Origin: Sutcliffiella cohnii
GTDB lineage: Bacteria > Bacillota > Bacilli > Bacillales > Bacillaceae_I
DNA length: 64,000 bases
Assembly: GCF_002250055.1 (NCBI RefSeq)
Contig: NZ_CP018866.1
Location: forward strand, 1,418,501-1,482,500
Direction of reading: 5' to 3'
Below the pieces are notes generated by a model. It saw only the letters and a program-made list of their open reading frames with translations. It had not been told where the DNA came from and made no database searches. The position numbers were made by a program, and so were the translations under genes. This document shows positions 60,659 through 64,000 of this stretch, in pieces (position 1 is the first letter of the stretch; each line of letters opens with the position of its first letter).

Positions 60659-62144
60659 GTTAAAGGAAATAACGAGTGGATATAGAGAGCGGATGAGAAG
60701 GCTTGCATTGTTTGACCCTTTATTTGAACTAGACCGAAAAAGAGAAACAGACATTAATCAGAATACAATAGATATGAAAGGTTTAGGGCTATTATCCTTG
60801 CTCTTTTTCTTTGAGAACAAGCTATTAAGGCAATATAAAACGGGAGTAAAAGAACTGGCCTCATTTTTAAAATCTTTAGTATCTTCTCAATACGTATTAA
60901 ATGATGCGAGCTATGAAAGGTTAGCTCGAACGATTATACAAACTTTTCGACCCACTACTGGTAGAAAAAGAGATTATTCTTATTTTAATTGGGAAGAGCA
61001 ACGAGAACAATTCATTGAGTACTCGATACTAAAGGCTAATGCATTTGATTTAAAAACGAACACACAATACTATACGTTGGATGAAGATGGATTAGAGTTA
61101 GTTTTTGCAACGAAAGAGTTTTATAGTGAATTTCAACTTTCTATCAATCAATTAATGTTAAGGAAGCAGCTTGATAAAGGGGAATTTAAAGGTGCGTTAA
61201 GACAAATTAACGAAATGCGTATTGATGTTGAGAGTTTAGAAGAGAGAATGAATAAGTTGAAGCACGAAATTCAGCGGAGCATCGTCTCAGAGGAAACTTT
61301 TGAGAGATACAAGCAGCTTCTAGAGGATATTTATGGACGTCTAATAAGAGAAGATGAAGAATTTAAAGAATTGCGTCAGTTTGTAAAAGAGACAAGAGAG
61401 CGACTTTTTTCTAAAGATATTCATAAAAAAGAAGTAAAGACGTATGAGCTAATAGTAAAAATAACAGGTGAATTAGAGTCCGTTCATTATGATCATTCTA
61501 GATTGCTAGATAAAACACTAAGTATGAAAAATACAACGTTATTAGCCGCACAAGAATCCCTTTACTATACAGGTATTCAGTCATTTAACTTCGATCAAGA
61601 CATTGTTTCGAAAATCGTATCTACGCCATTACCGATGGATGCGATGAAAGGCGTTCTTCATCCTTTTTTACAGGTTGAGCAAAACGTTCAATGGTCGCCA
61701 TTAACTGTTTTTGCTGAACAAAACATATCAGAGGAACGTGAAGAAAAGGTGGAACAAAGTTTTCTTTCCGTTCTAGATGAGGAACCGAATTTACCTTATC
61801 GAAATTGGTTGAAAGCAAAATTTAAAGAGCTTATGCAATATTATTTGTTAGCTTTTGAGGAAGAAAAAATCTCAACGCTCACTCAATTTATGGATTATCT
61901 CGATAGGAATAGCCTTTCTTCTATTTACGAACAACGTTATTTTTATGACTTTTGGATCATCTTACATCAACGATCTCCTATTGTAAATGGAGAATTAGAC
62001 GAGGAAGAAGGAAAAACACTATTAGGAGATGCTATATCATTATTAGAGACAAAAATACTAGTTATTCAAGAAGGAAACGAAATCATAAATAGATATTCCC
62101 GTTATTCTATTCAAGATATGGAGATAACTTTGGAGGAGAATTAA
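60645..62144 (+). CDS. jetA: JetA-like kleisin subunit of a Wadjet system
   Basis: This 499-residue, mainly helical protein has an N-terminal winged-helix part, a long coiled-coil centre (residues about 170-290) and a C-terminal region with FYDFWIILHQRSP. It is in the position and size of the MukF-like kleisin JetA that links JetC heads with JetB. Sequence identity in this family is low, so the call rests on gene order and shape. GGAGGG precedes the start inside jetD. Confidence 0.85.
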   Translation: MDKHELKEITSGYRERMRRLALFDPLFELDRKRETDINQNTIDMKGLGLLSLLFFFENKLLRQYKTGVKELASFLKSLVSSQYVLNDASYERLARTIIQTFRPTTGRKRDYSYFNWEEQREQFIEYSILKANAFDLKTNTQYYTLDEDGLELVFATKEFYSEFQLSINQLMLRKQLDKGEFKGALRQINEMRIDVESLEERMNKLKHEIQRSIVSEETFERYKQLLEDIYGRLIREDEEFKELRQFVKETRERLFSKDIHKKEVKTYELIVKITGELESVHYDHSRLLDKTLSMKNTTLLAAQESLYYTGIQSFNFDQDIVSKIVSTPLPMDAMKGVLHPFLQVEQNVQWSPLTVFAEQNISEEREEKVEQSFLSVLDEEPNLPYRNWLKAKFKELMQYYLLAFEEEKISTLTQFMDYLDRNSLSSIYEQRYFYDFWIILHQRSPIVNGELDEEEGKTLLGDAISLLETKILVIQEGNEIINRYSRYSIQDMEITLEEN

Positions 62145-62885
62145 ATGAATTACTCTGAACAAAAAATCATTAAAGCCTTTCAATTATATACAAAGCTTGC
62201 TAGAGATGGAGTGGCAGATCGTGAAGCAGTGCAACTATACCGAGCAGATGATGAAATTCGTGGACTGCTTGAGATGTTTAGCCAGGAAGTAGATGCGGTA
62301 GTGATATCTACAAGTGAACAACTTTTCTTAGTTCCTAAAACGAAGCTCTCTTTTTTTCATGTAAGCAACGACTGGATCAAAAAGAATTTTTTACGCTCTA
62401 GTTCCACTAATGGTGATATATACTTACTTTATTTTTCCACAATTATTCTATTCGGTAGCTTTTACGACACGTATCAAAGTAATGAGCCGACAAGACAATT
62501 TATTCGACTTGATGAGTGGATTCGATTTATTCAAGAGCGAATTGACCAATTAAAATCTCATGATGAGGAAGAGTTAAAAGAAGTAGAAAAAGAGTTTTCC
62601 TATAATTGGAGATTGATTATCGAAAAATGGGACGATATGGATGATATTAAAGAAACAGTTAAAAAACAGAGCGGAAATACGATAAGCCGTCTAAGCTTTA
62701 TCGATACAGTAAAAAGGTTTTTACTCTCTCAACAACTAATACAGGAAATTGGAAACGATGAAATAACGTTAACGGAAAAGGCGAAAACGATTATTCAGAG
62801 ATTTTTCATGGAAATAGAATATAACAAAGGAATATTGGAGTTCATATACGGATTTGATCGGAGGGATGAACGTGCCAGCCATTAG
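62145..62885 (+). CDS. jetB: JetB-like KITE subunit of a Wadjet system
   Basis: This 246-residue protein directly after jetA (stop and start adjacent, GGAGGAG upstream) has winged-helix-like segments, ending LSFIDTVKRFLLSQQLIQEI and LTEKAKTIIQRFFMEIEYNK. It fits MukE-like JetB, which bridges kleisin and SMC heads. Its end overlaps the JetC start by 14 bases. Confidence 0.85.
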   Translation: MNYSEQKIIKAFQLYTKLARDGVADREAVQLYRADDEIRGLLEMFSQEVDAVVISTSEQLFLVPKTKLSFFHVSNDWIKKNFLRSSSTNGDIYLLYFSTIILFGSFYDTYQSNEPTRQFIRLDEWIRFIQERIDQLKSHDEEELKEVEKEFSYNWRLIIEKWDDMDDIKETVKKQSGNTISRLSFIDTVKRFLLSQQLIQEIGNDEITLTEKAKTIIQRFFMEIEYNKGILEFIYGFDRRDERASH

Positions 62886-64000
62886 TAAAATTAGATTAAC
62901 TAATGTTGTTTACGAAGAAGGTAATAAGAGATATAATGATGAGCTTTTTTTATTTGAAGGACATAACGGTGCCATTTTACTTGAAAACGGTGGCGGGAAA
63001 ACAGTGCTCATTCAAACGGCATTGCAGGCCATTTTACCTCATGTTGATTTAGCAGATCGGAAAATTAAAAATACACTCCAGCTTGAAAACGCCCCTGCAC
63101 ATATTGCAATTGAATGGATTATGAATGATCAACCACGTCGGTACGTTGTGACAGCCGTAACGTTATTTATGACGAAGAACGGTTTAGACTCTTATCGATA
63201 TGTGTACGAATATGATGGGAATGATCCACACGGAATAGAAGGTATTCCTTTCGTTCGTGGTGGAAAAGACGGAAAGAGAACGGCCGATCGTGGGGAAATG
63301 CTAGATTATTATAGTGGTATGCGTGAACGTTCATTTATGGCACGTACATTTCCTACTATTAAAGAATATAAAACGTTTATCGAAGAACAGTACCACATTA
63401 TTTCAAGCGAATGGGAAAGTATCGTGAAAATTAATAGCTCGGAAGGTGGGGTAGAGGCATTTTTTGACGACTGTAAAACGACGAATCAATTATTTGATCG
63501 ACTCCTTATTCCAACGGTAGAACGTTCTATAAATGGTCATGAAGAAAATATGTTTGCTGACTTATTTGAAAAGCAGCATACGAGTTTTAAAAACTATAAA
63601 AAATTAAAAGAAACATTGGAAGAAAATAAACAAATTCAGAGCGAACTGGAAGAGTATGTATCTGTTTATGAAAAATTACATCAACGAGAAAAAGAATATG
63701 AAAAAGCTAAACAGCGCACGAAAGGTACATGGACGGTAACAATAGAACAACAAACGAAAGCCACCGTTGAACACGCCGAAGTATTAACGAAACTAGAGGA
63801 ATGGAATACTTCCGAAACTTTTTATCAAGTAAAGTCTGCCTCGTATGAAATTTTAATAGAAGAACTAACGTTAAAACGCCTGGAAGAGGAGTTAAAGGAA
63901 GTGTTAGGCGATCGAAATAAAAAGGAAGAAGAACTCCATACGAATAAAAGGGAATATTTTTCCTTGAAATTGTCTGACTTAAAAGCAAGGCGTAAGGAAA
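62872..64000 (+). CDS. jetC: JetC-like SMC ATPase of a Wadjet system, N-terminal part (runs off the window end)
   Basis: The open frame begins with GTG 62872 (VPAISKIRLTNVVYEEGNKR), six bases after GGAGGG. An ATG at 62866 is too close to the site. The Walker A is LLENGGGKTVLIQ around residues 36-48, preceded by FEGHNG. After a head region to about residue 225, a coiled coil starts (YKKLKETLEENKQIQSELEE). This is the SMC/MukB-like motor of Wadjet. About 376 codons are present and the rest lies beyond the window. Confidence 0.9.
   Translation, partial: MPAISKIRLTNVVYEEGNKRYNDELFLFEGHNGAILLENGGGKTVLIQTALQAILPHVDLADRKIKNTLQLENAPAHIAIEWIMNDQPRRYVVTAVTLFMTKNGLDSYRYVYEYDGNDPHGIEGIPFVRGGKDGKRTADRGEMLDYYSGMRERSFMARTFPTIKEYKTFIEEQYHIISSEWESIVKINSSEGGVEAFFDDCKTTNQLFDRLLIPTVERSINGHEENMFADLFEKQHTSFKNYKKLKETLEENKQIQSELEEYVSVYEKLHQREKEYEKAKQRTKGTWTVTIEQQTKATVEHAEVLTKLEEWNTSETFYQVKSASYEILIEELTLKRLEEELKEVLGDRNKKEEELHTNKREYFSLKLSDLKARRKE

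Noticed and set aside
1..64000. Prophage, integrase, att sites or intact insertion sequences
   Set aside because: No transposase, integrase, phage structural gene or tRNA-adjacent direct repeat was seen.

Overview
The window looks like chromosomal DNA from a low-GC Gram-positive spore former of the Bacillaceae (Bacillus in the broad sense). The reasons are AT-rich sequence with strong AGGAGG-type ribosome binding sites, frequent TTG and GTG starts, T-tailed hairpin terminators, and families typical of Bacillus (ComQXPA, CadD, YqxD, DUF3231, CBO0543, YdcZ). Genus and species cannot be fixed from this sequence alone. No rRNA, tRNA, CRISPR array or intact insertion sequence was seen. Layout: 0-13 kb is a mosaic of small unrelated units: a truncated MFS gene, an ArsR/SRPBCC pair under a nested operator, a flavin reductase, CadD, AlkD, YqxD, an OFA-type MFS transporter, an HNH nuclease, a quinone oxidoreductase and a GNAT enzyme. 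A decayed GGDEF-EAL remnant lies near 10.7-11.0 kb. 13.3-25.9 kb is a catabolic island. A divergent IclR regulator faces eleven same-strand genes: an FAD amine oxidase-like enzyme, HyuA, HyuB, two short-chain dehydrogenases, a small membrane protein with an SSS symporter, an Old Yellow Enzyme, a NodB-fold amidase-like protein and a C45 acyltransferase. A perfect palindrome just downstream of a good promoter is the probable IclR operator. The substrate is unknown, but the enzyme set suggests a cyclic amide, imide or hydantoin-like compound. 26-28.7 kb holds small membrane and coiled-coil proteins. 29.0-45.3 kb is the most interesting part: a ComQ-ComX-ComP-ComA-like quorum-sensing module directly followed by a canonical ComA box (TTGCGG-N4-CCGCAA) and then a complete thiopeptide-type RiPP cluster. 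That cluster has two small LanB-C-like proteins, a ThiF-like partner with an RRE-like domain, a YcaO cyclodehydratase, a SagB-like dehydrogenase, a LanB glutamylation protein, four precursor peptides and a MATE exporter. The precursors end in MGA followed by SIGKLGCCSSIIIR (three copies) or SIFIIACCSSIEIKPY (one copy). The MGA|S junction matches that of thiocillin, but the core is far poorer in Cys, Ser and Thr than known thiopeptides. The arrangement predicts a cell-density-controlled thiopeptide that I do not recognise. 45.4-51.3 kb carries an EAL phosphodiesterase with a decayed GGDEF gene upstream, a membrane-protein pseudogene, a sulfatase, a YdcZ-type transporter, an AAC(3) enzyme and scattered gene relics. 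52.0-59.4 kb is a reductive pyrimidine-degradation operon: PreT, PreA, dihydropyrimidinase, uracil permease, a 70-residue unknown and an M20 amidohydrolase. 59.6-64.0 kb is a Wadjet-type anti-plasmid system in the order D-A-B-C, with the SMC-like JetC cut by the window end. At least six copies of an 85-bp repeat with inverted ends (GAACGAGGGGACAGG ... CCTGTCCC..GTTCAC) are scattered between genes.
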